DNA of 64,000 nt from Sporomusa sp. KB1 (lineage in GTDB: Bacteria; Bacillota; Negativicutes; Sporomusales; Sporomusaceae), in contig NZ_VLKC01000002.1 of assembly GCF_007830295.1 (NCBI RefSeq), forward strand, positions 4,633,157-4,697,156. Reading direction: 5' to 3'. Numbering within the stretch: the first letter of the stretch is position 1; every line of letters starts with the position of its first letter. Shown piece after piece: positions 50,967 through 59,988 of the stretch. The translations under genes were made by a program, and so were the position numbers. The notes beneath the pieces were generated by a model. The model had not been told where the DNA came from. It ran no database searches and saw only the letters and a program-made list of their open reading frames with translations.

Positions 50967-52874
50967 ATGCAGCGTATGATATTTCCGTTGGCGGCCATTG
51001 TCGGACAGGAAGCTGTCAAGCGAGCGCTTTTGCTTGCCGTCATCAACCCCAAGGCTGGCGGTGTTTTGGTGGCAGGGGAAAAGGGTACAGCCAAATCGAC
51101 ACTGGTGCGTTCTTTGGCCGAAGTTATTGGTGAAACCAAGCTGATTGAACTGCCGCTTAATGCCACTGAAGATATGGTATTTGGCGGCCTGGATATACAG
51201 CAGGCTGTAGAACACGGTGAGCGCCGCTTTTTGCCTGGCATACTTGCCAGAGCCCATAACCAGATTCTTTATATTGATGAAGTTAATTTGCTGCGCCATG
51301 ACTTTTTGGGCAGTCTTTTAGATGCAGCTACGACCGGTATGCACCAAGTGGAACGCGAGGGGATTTCCTGCTTACATGAAGCAGCTTGTACTCTTATCGG
51401 TACTATGAATCCGGAGGAGGGAACTTTATCCCCCCAGATTCTTGACAGGTTTGGGTTATATGTTGCTGTCAGCCGGGAACAAAATGAAGTTGAGCGGGCT
51501 GAAATCGTACGGCGGATTCTGGATTGCGAAGCCCAACCGGTAAAATTTTGTCAGCGTTATGCTGCTGACACGGAAGAAATCAAACAGCAGGTGGCTGCTG
51601 CTAAAAGCCTGCTCCCTGATATTACTATAGCTGAACCTATGATGCTGCTTGCCGCACAGTTGTGTGCTAAGGCACATTCGGCAGGTCACCGGGCTGAACT
51701 GTTCTTATTAGAAGCCGCCCGGGCGATTGCAGCACTTGCCGGGCGCACCTATTTATTGCCTGGTGATCTGGACGAAGCTGCCTGTTATGTACTGCCGCAG
51801 CGCATGCGCCAGGAAGAAGAGCCGCTGCCACCTGAACCGCCGGAGCAAAACCAAGACCAAGATCAGGACAAGGATCAGGGAAACCAGCCCCCACCGCCGC
51901 CATCTGATTCGCCTGCAGAACAGCAGGAGGAATCGGCAGAACAGCCTGATCTGCCTGCTGAGCAGCCGGAAAGCGAGGGCAGCGACCAGGAGAAAGTGGC
52001 AGAGATTGCTACAAATTTTCCTTTTATCCGGATGGATTTAGCACTGCCCCAGGATCGACAGGAACGCCGGGGCAGCGGCAAACGCAGTTTGACACGCACC
52101 GATACCAGGCAGGGACGTTATGTCCGTTCAGGTATCCCGAACGGGCCAGTGACTGATTTGGCCTTTGATGCTACTTTGCGGGCGGCTGCGCCTTATCAGA
52201 AGTTCCGTGCCAAAAACAAATGCGCCATTGCCATTGAGAGTGAAGATTTACGGCAAAAAATTCGCGAAAAGCGCATTGGCAGCACCTTCTTATTTGTCGT
52301 GGATGCCAGTGGTTCTATGGGAGCGCGTGAGCGGATGCGGGCCGTTAAAGGCGCCGTGTGCGCCATGCTGCAGGACGTGTATCAAAAGCGGGATCAAGTT
52401 GGTTTGATTGCCTTTAGGCGGCAGACGGCCGAGGTGCTGTTGCCCATTACCCGCAGCGTAGATTTGGCACAAAAATGTTTGCGCCATCTGCCGACAGGCG
52501 GTAAAACGCCACTGGCAGAAGGTCTGAGAGCAGCCTTGACCGTGCTGGCTTCCCGCCAGCAAAAAGAACAGGAAATGAAGTCGGTGCTGGTACTTGTTAC
52601 CGATGGGCGGGCCAATACCGCCGCCGGCGGCGGTGATGGTATGGCTGATGCCTTAAAAATAGCCGGCAAGATAAATATGGCAGGCATACATAGTGTGGTT
52701 ATTGATACCGAGAATGATTTTGTTAAGCTGGGGCTGGCCCGGGCGGTAGCCAGGGAAATGGGATCTACCTATTACAGCCTGCGGGAATTGTCAGAGCAAA
52801 ATATTATGCACATTGTTAAAAATTTGTCGGAAGCCCACAGAGTGGCTATCGCTACTGAAAGGAAGGATAAGTAA
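50967..52874 (+). CDS. Chelatase subunit with AAA+ and vWA domains (ChlD/BchD-like)
   Basis: 635 residues. N-terminal AAA+ domain with Walker A GEKGTAKST and IDEVNLL, then a Pro/Glu/Gln/Asp-rich linker (about 285-340) and a C-terminal von Willebrand A domain with MIDAS motif DASGSMG near residue 445 and a later TDGRANT. In most ChlD proteins the ATPase site is degenerate; here Walker A looks intact. It assembles with the ChlI-like ring and docks to the large subunit. It overlaps the tonB start by 1 base. Confidence 0.88.
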   Translation: MQRMIFPLAAIVGQEAVKRALLLAVINPKAGGVLVAGEKGTAKSTLVRSLAEVIGETKLIELPLNATEDMVFGGLDIQQAVEHGERRFLPGILARAHNQILYIDEVNLLRHDFLGSLLDAATTGMHQVEREGISCLHEAACTLIGTMNPEEGTLSPQILDRFGLYVAVSREQNEVERAEIVRRILDCEAQPVKFCQRYAADTEEIKQQVAAAKSLLPDITIAEPMMLLAAQLCAKAHSAGHRAELFLLEAARAIAALAGRTYLLPGDLDEAACYVLPQRMRQEEEPLPPEPPEQNQDQDQDKDQGNQPPPPPSDSPAEQQEESAEQPDLPAEQPESEGSDQEKVAEIATNFPFIRMDLALPQDRQERRGSGKRSLTRTDTRQGRYVRSGIPNGPVTDLAFDATLRAAAPYQKFRAKNKCAIAIESEDLRQKIREKRIGSTFLFVVDASGSMGARERMRAVKGAVCAMLQDVYQKRDQVGLIAFRRQTAEVLLPITRSVDLAQKCLRHLPTGGKTPLAEGLRAALTVLASRQQKEQEMKSVLVLVTDGRANTAAGGGDGMADALKIAGKINMAGIHSVVIDTENDFVKLGLARAVAREMGSTYYSLRELSEQNIMHIVKNLSEAHRVAIATERKDK

Positions 52875-53662
52875 TGGAATTGGCGGCAGGTTTACGTTGG
52901 CGAAAAGCTATGGTTATTTCCCTGCTTGTACACAGTATTGTGTTAACCGGTGCCGGCTGGCTGGTTAATAAGGCTTTGCTGCCTATTGAGATGCCGCCGG
53001 AGACATTGATTGAGCTGGAGTTAGCCAGCGGACCGGAAGGACCGGAAGGACCGGAAGGCCCATCCTTGACGGCTGCTGCATCAGCGGCCGCCCCAGCCAC
53101 TCCAGCTGCGGCCAGTCCGGCGCTTGTGCCTAATCTGCCGCAGCCCACACCGGTTCAGCCAGCACCTGCAGTTGAGTCGGTAATGCCAGAGCCGGTGGTA
53201 GCGGTTAGCGCTATGGCGTTGGTAGCCGTTGATAGTGGTGCTATTGCGGCTGCCAGTGAATCGGCTGGTGGTGATGGCGGTGGAACTTCGGCCGGCAGCG
53301 GCGGCAGTGACGGTATTTCTCAAGGAGGCCAGGGTTCCGGCGGCAATGGTATGTCCGGGGGAGGTTCTGGCAGTGCCGGGGGAGTCATTCCACCCGGAAT
53401 ATTGTCACGCCGGGAACCCAATTATCCAGAGCAAGCACGCCAGGCAGGTGTTGAGGGTACAGTAGTGCTCAGAATTGAAATTTTGGAGAATGGACATGCC
53501 GGTGAGGTGAGTATTGCTGAATCCAGCGGCTCAGATCTTTTAGATGCTGCTGCTGTAGCCGCCGTTCAGCGCTGGCGTTTTGTTCCAGCCAAGATGAGAG
53601 GGACAGGGCAAAGGATTGCCTGTCAAACTACCATGCCGGTAGTGTTTAAACTACGAGCGTGA
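52874..53662 (+). CDS. tonB: TonB energy-transducing protein
   Basis: 262 residues: one N-terminal membrane helix (AMVISLLVHSIVLTGAGWLV), a Pro/Ala/Gly-rich periplasmic spacer, and a TonB C-terminal domain (YPEQARQAGVEGTVVLRIEI to AAVAAVQRWRFVPAK). It transmits proton-motive energy from ExbBD to outer-membrane receptors. No exbB/exbD genes are in the window. The spacer contains GPEGPEGPEGP from a 9-bp tandem repeat, and a long Gly/Ser region. Placement between chelatase and receptor genes suggests a dedicated TonB. Confidence 0.9.
   Translation: MELAAGLRWRKAMVISLLVHSIVLTGAGWLVNKALLPIEMPPETLIELELASGPEGPEGPEGPSLTAAASAAAPATPAAASPALVPNLPQPTPVQPAPAVESVMPEPVVAVSAMALVAVDSGAIAAASESAGGDGGGTSAGSGGSDGISQGGQGSGGNGMSGGGSGSAGGVIPPGILSRREPNYPEQARQAGVEGTVVLRIEILENGHAGEVSIAESSGSDLLDAAAVAAVQRWRFVPAKMRGTGQRIACQTTMPVVFKLRA
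53030..53056 (+). repeat. 9-bp tandem repeat inside tonB
   Basis: Three perfect GGACCGGAA units in frame, encoding GPE repeats. Length changes by slippage would keep the frame. Confidence 0.85.
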
Positions 53663-53774
53663 ACTTATGAGCAGGAACTGCGCGAACTTTAGCTCTCGAT
53701 TAAAGGAGAGTAGGAAGAACGTGGTGATGGGTAGCGAGTGTATATAAATGGGTTACATATGAGGAGGAGAAAGG

Positions 53775-55730
53775 TTGAAAAAAAGCAGGAAAAGAAATTG
53801 GCAGAAAAAATTAGCAGTACCTGTAGCCTTATGTTGTTTGGCGTGGCCGTTACAAGCAGGGGCCGAAGAAGCTAATCCGGAGTATTCGTTTGACGAAGTA
53901 ACTGTCACTGCCATGCGCTATGCAGCGAAAGATTTGGATACGCCGGCAGATGTCGCTGTATACACCAATGAGCAACTGAAAGCTACCGGAGCTACTAATA
54001 TAGTTGAAGCCTTAAAATATAAGGAAGGCATTATCTATCACTCTATGGGATCACAAGGGCAGTCCTGGGGTAATATGACCAGCCAGATCATCATTCGCGG
54101 CGTAGACAACGGTACATTGGTAATGATCAATGGCGTTCCTGCCAATTTGAATGGCAAATATAATTTAGAGCAGATTCCCGTAGACTCAGTGGAACGGGTG
54201 GAGATTGTTAAAGGCGGCGGCTCGGTGCTATATGGCAGTGAGGCCTTTGGCGGAGTGATCAATATTATTACCAAAACAAAAGTAGACAACACGGTGACTG
54301 TATCAGGTGGCACCAACCAACAGAATCATGCATTATCCTTTCAGGCGGGAAAGGCAAGTTTTAACTATAATTATGGCAAGACAACAGAAGGCGGTACGGT
54401 GACTGCCACCAAATCCAGCACAACACTGGGGACAACAAAAACTCCCGTATACTATAAAATTGCTTTTGGTGACAGTAACCGGAATAGCCTTATTTGGAAT
54501 TATAAGTTTAATGATAATTTAAATTTTAGTTATATGTATGGAGCTGATGATTACCATATCCTGTACCGGCAAACTAGTACCAATAGCATCCTACAGGATT
54601 CGCATTATGAAAATGACAAGCATATGGCACAATTGGAATACAAAAAAGATGATTTGACCAGCAAACTATATTTCAATAAGCAGAAGTTGGACTATACTAC
54701 GTTGGAAACCGCTCGTCCGTCTATTCTGGCCTGGACAAAAGCAGAAAATACAGTGTTGGGTTTGGATACACAAAAAGCCTGGGAAGTAGGTAAAGGAAAA
54801 TTATTAGCCGGATTTACTTATCAGGATGAGGGTTTTGAGCAAACCCAGCAGGCCTTTACCGGTTCCGCATCAAGCCGGAAACTGGCGGCAGTTAGAGCAA
54901 CCGGATCAATTAACCGGGATCATTATGCCGTGTATAGTCAATGGGACACGCCGCTGAGCGATAAAACCCGGATGATCCTTAGTGCCCGTGAAGATGTCGT
55001 AGATACTGATGATGAGCGATTTACCGCCTTTTGTCCCCAGTTTCAGACAATAACAAAGATTGACGAGCATAGTTCCTGGTATACCAATATTGGCAAATCG
55101 TTTAATATGCCGAACTTTACATCACTGTACTACACTTCGGGGTTATTTGTCGGCAATCCGGATTTGAAGCCGGAAAAAGGCATGAACTACGAAATCGGCT
55201 ATAAAGCGGAACAGGGAAGCAGTAGTTGGAAGCTTGCCTTATTCAAATTGGATATTGATGACAAGATTGAATGGAAAACTTTGTCTGACGGTGTTACCAG
55301 ACAAGCCCAAAACCTATCCGGGTTTCGTAATTCAGGTATAGAAGTCAGTTACAACAATAAACTTAGTGACAAATTTTCCTATACTGTTGGCGGCAGCTAC
55401 GGCAATCCTGAGTCCCAAAGCAGCGGCAGCGATACCTGGGAAAAAACATTAGGGCGCATACAACTGTCCGGAGCTTTAAATTATAAATGCGGTCCGACAG
55501 CTGCTGCTTTAAGTGCTACCTATTTTGCTGATCGCAGTGATGAAGGTGAGGATATCTCTCCATTTTTCCCAGTGGCATTACATGTCACGCACGATTTGAG
55601 CAAAATGTACACACTGACATTTGACGTTGAAAATCTACTGGATCGCAAAGATGTCAGCAATAACAGTTCAACCTCGGCTTACTATACATTGCCGCGTTCA
55701 TATAAACTGGGAGTCACTGCCCGTTTCTAA
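53775..55730 (+). CDS. TonB-dependent receptor (paralogue 1)
   Basis: 651 residues. Signal peptide ending near AGAEE, TonB-box-like FDEVTVTAMRY, plug (NIVEALKYKEGIIYHSMG, IIIRGVDNGTLVMINGVPAN, VERVEIVKGGGSVLYGSEAF, GGVINIITK) and barrel closing on VTARF. Similar in size to BtuB/FetA-type receptors. Riboswitch control of the operon suggests a corrinoid or metal complex. TTG start after GAGGAGGAG. Close paralogue of 57487-59499. Confidence 0.9.
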   Translation: MKKSRKRNWQKKLAVPVALCCLAWPLQAGAEEANPEYSFDEVTVTAMRYAAKDLDTPADVAVYTNEQLKATGATNIVEALKYKEGIIYHSMGSQGQSWGNMTSQIIIRGVDNGTLVMINGVPANLNGKYNLEQIPVDSVERVEIVKGGGSVLYGSEAFGGVINIITKTKVDNTVTVSGGTNQQNHALSFQAGKASFNYNYGKTTEGGTVTATKSSTTLGTTKTPVYYKIAFGDSNRNSLIWNYKFNDNLNFSYMYGADDYHILYRQTSTNSILQDSHYENDKHMAQLEYKKDDLTSKLYFNKQKLDYTTLETARPSILAWTKAENTVLGLDTQKAWEVGKGKLLAGFTYQDEGFEQTQQAFTGSASSRKLAAVRATGSINRDHYAVYSQWDTPLSDKTRMILSAREDVVDTDDERFTAFCPQFQTITKIDEHSSWYTNIGKSFNMPNFTSLYYTSGLFVGNPDLKPEKGMNYEIGYKAEQGSSSWKLALFKLDIDDKIEWKTLSDGVTRQAQNLSGFRNSGIEVSYNNKLSDKFSYTVGGSYGNPESQSSGSDTWEKTLGRIQLSGALNYKCGPTAAALSATYFADRSDEGEDISPFFPVALHVTHDLSKMYTLTFDVENLLDRKDVSNNSSTSAYYTLPRSYKLGVTARF

Positions 55731-55832
55731 CAAAATTCCCGCAGGATTGAATTCTCTCTGCTGCTGATGTGCCGGGATATTCATCTGGGCCAAAACCAGA
55801 GCGCATATTATTGGGTAAAGAGGTTTACAAAC

Positions 55833-56672
55833 ATGATTCAGATGGCAAATTTGGTCAAAAAATTTGGTGAGCGTATTGCGGTTGACGGAATCTCGCTTAC
55901 TATCGAGCAAGGAGCGATCTTTGGCCTGTTGGGGCCGAATGGGGCAGGTAAAACGACCATGATTCGAATGCTGACAATGCTGACCCGGCCTACAGCCGGA
56001 ATGCTAAGCATAAATGGTTGGCAGCTGCCGCAGGATGAGCAAAAAATCAAGCAAATACTTGGCATTGTACCCCAGCATTTTAATCTTGACGCAGATTTGA
56101 CAGCCCAGGAAAACCTGGAGTTGCACGGCAGGCTGCAGCATATTCCCCGTGTAAAGCGCAGGCAACGTATTCTTGAACTCCTGGAATATGTAGAACTTGC
56201 CGAACGCGCCGATGATAAGGTACAGAACCTTTCCGGCGGCATGAAACGGCGGCTGATGATTGCCAGGGCGCTCTTGCATGAGCCACAGGTCTTATTTCTT
56301 GATGAACCGACAGTCGGCCTTGATCCCCAAGTCCGACGGCGGCTATGGGATTTGATCAGACGTATGGCTGCTGACAAGCTCACAGTTATGCTGACAACTC
56401 ATTACATTGAAGAAGCCGAGTTTTTGTGCGGGCGGGTGGCCATTTTGGAAAAGGGCAGACTGATTGCCTTACACAGTCCGGCAGAATTGTGTCAGCGTCT
56501 AGGTGTGTATGTTGTGGAGTGGAATGTTGATGAAGGCCGTCAGACTAAGTTCTTTCACAGCCGGGGAGAAGCGGCCTCATTTGCCGGTACGCTGACAATG
56601 ACAACTACCATTCGGCGTACCAATCTGGAAGATGTTTTTGTAGAATTAACAGGCAGAAAGGTGGTGGACTAA
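55833..56672 (+). CDS. ABC-2 type transporter ATPase (DrrA/CcmA-like)
   Basis: About 280 residues. Walker A GPNGAGKTT, Q-loop VPQHFNLDADLTAQEN, signature LSGGMKRRL, Walker B LFLDEPTVGLDP. The family powers export of drugs, lipids or polysaccharides. ATG 55833 after AAAGAGG is preferred over the frame from 55767. It overlaps the permease gene by 1 base. Its presence between two receptor genes is unusual, since import rather than export is expected there. Confidence 0.86.
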   Translation: MIQMANLVKKFGERIAVDGISLTIEQGAIFGLLGPNGAGKTTMIRMLTMLTRPTAGMLSINGWQLPQDEQKIKQILGIVPQHFNLDADLTAQENLELHGRLQHIPRVKRRQRILELLEYVELAERADDKVQNLSGGMKRRLMIARALLHEPQVLFLDEPTVGLDPQVRRRLWDLIRRMAADKLTVMLTTHYIEEAEFLCGRVAILEKGRLIALHSPAELCQRLGVYVVEWNVDEGRQTKFFHSRGEAASFAGTLTMTTTIRRTNLEDVFVELTGRKVVD

Positions 56673-57412
56673 TGTTACAGGATATTGCAACTGTATTTTG
56701 GCGGGATTGGGTTGTTTTGCACCGACGGCTGGGAACTTTTATTCTTTCGCGCATGATCACGCCAATTTTGTACTTGGTGGCATTTGGCTGGGGAGTGGGT
56801 CGGAGTGTACAGGTTAGCCAAGGCAATTACCTGGATTATATTGTGCCAGGCATTCTTGCTCTTAATTCTATGAATATTAGCTTTAACTCAGTAGCCTCGC
56901 CGCTCAATATGAGCCGGTTATACCATAAAACACTGGAAGAATATTTGGTTGCCCCGATTAGTTCGCTATCATTTATTATTGGCAAGGTATTGGCAGGAAC
57001 CTTACGCGGTATGATTTCATCAGTGATTATTATTCTCTTGGCCTATGTATTTGGCGCTAAATTTCAGCTGACCATGCTATTTTGGCTTGTTATCATCTTA
57101 AATTGTCTCGTCTTTTCGAGTTTAGGCTTTGTGGCGGCGATGCTTATTAATTCCCATGAAGATATGGGGAACTTTAGTACCTATGTGCTGCTGCCAATGT
57201 CATTTTTATGTGCAACCTTTTTCAGTATCGACAAATTGCCGGCTATTGTCCGGTGGGTGCTTGAGCTTTTGCCGCTGACACATGCCAGCCATGCCCTTAG
57301 GGCTATCGGCAGCGGCGGCGAGCCGGCAGGTCTGTCTTGGCTTGTTATGCTGGGGTATATCGTAGTGTTGTTAGCCACTAGTATTTGGACCATGGAAAAG
57401 GTACGCAAGTAA
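56672..57412 (+). CDS. ABC-2 type transporter permease
   Basis: 246 residues with six helices, opening VFWRDWVVLHRRLGTFILSR and carrying the ABC-2 motif LEYLV-like segment TLEEYLVAPISSLSFIIGK and LPMSFLCATFFSIDKLP before the last helices. It pairs with the upstream ATPase. Substrate unknown. Confidence 0.86.
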   Translation: MLQDIATVFWRDWVVLHRRLGTFILSRMITPILYLVAFGWGVGRSVQVSQGNYLDYIVPGILALNSMNISFNSVASPLNMSRLYHKTLEEYLVAPISSLSFIIGKVLAGTLRGMISSVIIILLAYVFGAKFQLTMLFWLVIILNCLVFSSLGFVAAMLINSHEDMGNFSTYVLLPMSFLCATFFSIDKLPAIVRWVLELLPLTHASHALRAIGSGGEPAGLSWLVMLGYIVVLLATSIWTMEKVRK

Positions 57413-57486
57413 GAGATAGTAACGAAGGAAAAATGTCTATAAAGCGACTAATGAACAAGGACATTTGGATACAAGGAGTGTACTTC

Positions 57487-59499
57487 ATGAAAAAATTGGT
57501 AACCAAAAAAGAGTTAGCACGAAAAATCGCAATTGGAATGTTAGCGCCGACTACCGTTATGTTATTGGCAGGTACGGTAAGCGCGGCAGAAGAAGATGCC
57601 TTTAACTTAGATCCAATTGTAGTAACTGCCCAGCGGTATGCCACCAAGGATTTAGATACGCCAGCGGCAATCAGTGTGTATACTCAGGAAGAATTAAAGG
57701 CAACCGGAGCAACCAGTGTGATTGAGGCGCTAAAGTATAGTGAAGGCATTATTTATCATGCCCAGGGGCCGATGGGGAATGCCCAGGGCACAATGACCAG
57801 TAAAATTATTATCCGCGGCGTAGAAAAAGGAACATTAGTGTTAATGGATGGCGTACCACTAAATCTGCATGGACGTTATAATTTAGAAGACATCCCGTTG
57901 GATGATGTTGAAAAAATTGAAGTGATTCGCGGCGGGGGTTCAGTATTGTATGGTAGTGAAGCAACTGGTGGGGTTATCAATATTATTTCCAAGAGTAAAA
58001 AAAGCAATAGTATATCCGCCTCTGTCGGCAATAATGGGACGCAAAATCATAATATAAGCTTCCAGGCGGGTAAATTTGGCATGAATTACTCTATTAATAA
58101 AACAGATGAAATTGACCATATATCTGGTGGTTATACCAGAAGCACATCGGCGTCTACAAGTGCTAGCTATGTTCCCAAACGATATTATGATTTCTCCGGT
58201 AATGACCGGGAAGCCTTGTCTTGGCGCTATACATTTGATGACAATTGGGATTTCAGTCATTCGTATGGTACGAGTGATTCGACCTATTTCTATCGTCATG
58301 CCGAAGCGGCAAATAAAGCGACGGTTGGCAGCCTGAGTTCAGCCAGTAATTTTGATACAACCTATAATCGTATGCAATTAAACTATAAAAAAGATAATGT
58401 AAAAGGTACTTTATATTTCAATCAAAAGGAAATGGATAACAATAAAACCGAGTATTGGGCTACTGTAAGTAAAAAATATCAACAACTGACTACACCGAGT
58501 ATAACCAATGGTACTGACAAAGACCGAACAATTGGCTTAGATGTGCAAAACAGCTGGAAGTTAAAAGCTGATACCTTACTTATCGGTATTAATGCCCAAA
58601 GAGAAAGCTATGATGCTAAAGAAAAAGTAGATAGCGGCGACTGGGATACTCGCGCCTTTGACCGTAACGTATATTCTGTTTACGGGCAATATGATCATAA
58701 GCTAAATTCTTCGTCAAATATCATCCTGAGTGCCCGCGAAACTTGGACAGGCGGTGCTGTCGATGATAAGGATTATAGTAAATTTACACCACAACTACAA
58801 TACTTGAAAAAGCTAGGAAATAATACCAGCTTTTATGCTAATGCCGGGATGTCTTTCATGATGCCTACCTTTACTCAGATATACGGTTCAGCTGGCAGGG
58901 TAAAAGGCAATCCCAGTGTTAAACCACAGGAAGGGAAACATTATGAAATAGGATTAAAACGGAACACTGCTACTCATGCCTGGCGGTTAGCTGTGTTTAA
59001 CTATACGATAGATGATAGTATTTCAACGACTTATGTCGAAAGTACAGATACCTTTAACACGACCAATGAAGACATTAAAAATACCGGAATTGAATTATCC
59101 TGCAATATTAATAATGGCGGTGGCTGGCATACCAACTGGGGAATTTCCTATAGTAATCCGCAAAAATATGAAACAGATAAAAATGGGGACAGCGAAGGCT
59201 GGCATCGCTACTATGGTAAGCTGCAGCTAAACGGGGGAATAAACTATACCAATGAAAAATGGAAGGCGGCACTTACAGCTACCTATTTAGCTTCCCGTGA
59301 ACGGGATACCGATACTGGCGGCAGCATTAAGCCAATGTTATTAACAGGTGCTAATGTCAGCTATAAATTGGCGGCTGATAGAGAGATCTTTTTAACAGTA
59401 GACAATCTATTTGACCGTAAGGATATTACTTCTCATTCCACGTCTGAATACTATACCTTAGGAAGAACCTTCCAGTTAGGTTATAAAATGAGTTTATAG
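57487..59499 (+). CDS. TonB-dependent receptor (paralogue 2)
   Basis: About 670 residues. Signal peptide (IAIGMLAPTTVMLLAGTVSA), LDPIVVTAQRY as TonB-box-like segment, plug (VIEALKYSEGIIYHAQG, IIIRGVEKGTLVLMDGVPLN, VEKIEVIRGGGSVLYGSEAT) and barrel ending GYKMSL. The plug aligns almost residue by residue with paralogue 1, but the barrel loops differ more, suggesting a different ligand. ATG 57487 follows AAGGAGTG and is chosen over the frame from 57385, which overlaps the permease. Confidence 0.9.
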   Translation: MKKLVTKKELARKIAIGMLAPTTVMLLAGTVSAAEEDAFNLDPIVVTAQRYATKDLDTPAAISVYTQEELKATGATSVIEALKYSEGIIYHAQGPMGNAQGTMTSKIIIRGVEKGTLVLMDGVPLNLHGRYNLEDIPLDDVEKIEVIRGGGSVLYGSEATGGVINIISKSKKSNSISASVGNNGTQNHNISFQAGKFGMNYSINKTDEIDHISGGYTRSTSASTSASYVPKRYYDFSGNDREALSWRYTFDDNWDFSHSYGTSDSTYFYRHAEAANKATVGSLSSASNFDTTYNRMQLNYKKDNVKGTLYFNQKEMDNNKTEYWATVSKKYQQLTTPSITNGTDKDRTIGLDVQNSWKLKADTLLIGINAQRESYDAKEKVDSGDWDTRAFDRNVYSVYGQYDHKLNSSSNIILSARETWTGGAVDDKDYSKFTPQLQYLKKLGNNTSFYANAGMSFMMPTFTQIYGSAGRVKGNPSVKPQEGKHYEIGLKRNTATHAWRLAVFNYTIDDSISTTYVESTDTFNTTNEDIKNTGIELSCNINNGGGWHTNWGISYSNPQKYETDKNGDSEGWHRYYGKLQLNGGINYTNEKWKAALTATYLASRERDTDTGGSIKPMLLTGANVSYKLAADREIFLTVDNLFDRKDITSHSTSEYYTLGRTFQLGYKMSL

Positions 59500-59543
59500 G
59501 TTACACGATTATAAACAAGATCTATACTGATGGAGGTTAAGTC

Positions 59544-59700
59544 ATGACCACCACTTCCTTCAAGTGGTGGTTTGTAATTAGCCCTGTAAGGGCTGATTAC
59601 TTGCTACGCCTAAAAGGCGGGAGGTATCGCAAGCACTGTTACCATCGGCCACTAAAAGAGGCTCTTTAGTTCATTTCTTCTTTCTTAGCTTCTTCCTGTT
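59544..59700 (+). mobile_element. IS200/IS605-type end remnant with consecutive hairpins
   Basis: ACCACCACTT-loop-AAGTGGTGGT (59547-59571), TAATTAGCCCT-GTA-AGGGCTGATTA (59575-59599), CGCC-TAAA-AGGCG (about 59607-59619) and ACTAAA..TTTAGT (59651-59670) follow each other. The first hairpin, preceded by TTAAGTCATG, resembles the imperfect palindromes at IS200/IS605 ends, where the guide RNA of TnpB is also encoded. No transposase or tnpB gene remains. A frame from ATG 59544 to 59669 is probably not a gene. Confidence 0.5.
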
Positions 59701-59726
59701 GTTCTTGTATATATCTCCTTAATTAC

Positions 59727-59954
59727 GCAGGAAACGCTGTATCAGGAATATTTGCAGAATTACGGGATGATGGGCAAGCAGCAGTTTTTAACGTCCCAGC
59801 AGCAACTGGACAAGGAGCCGGCACTGATCTGCTCTTGTTGACTGCGGGGAAATATCACATTTCACCTTCTGCAATGACCACCGCCGATCAGGCAACTAGT
59901 ATTCAAGCCTGGTCCACCCTAGTCGTGAAGATTTTAGCGGACGGAAATGGCTAA
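59727..59954 (+). pseudogene. C-terminal fragment of an unidentified gene
   Basis: A 75-codon frame with protein-like composition and no start codon reads AGNAVSGIFAELRDDGQAAV, then NVPAATGQGAGTDLLLLT and ends VVKILADGNG before TAA at 59952. It may be the tail of a gene cut by the element at 59544-59700. The family is not recognised. Confidence 0.5.
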
Positions 59955-59988
59955 TAGGTATGAAGGTGGAAAGTGATTATTAAAGTGG

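Noticed and set aside
50361..51299. Minus-strand frames of 312 and 215 residues opposite the chelatase genes
   Set aside because: They overlap two well-supported AAA+ genes and lack start signals and recognisable domains.
59544..59669. 41-codon frame starting MTTTSFKWWF
   Set aside because: It spans three hairpins of an IS605-like end. The coding appearance follows from the palindromes.
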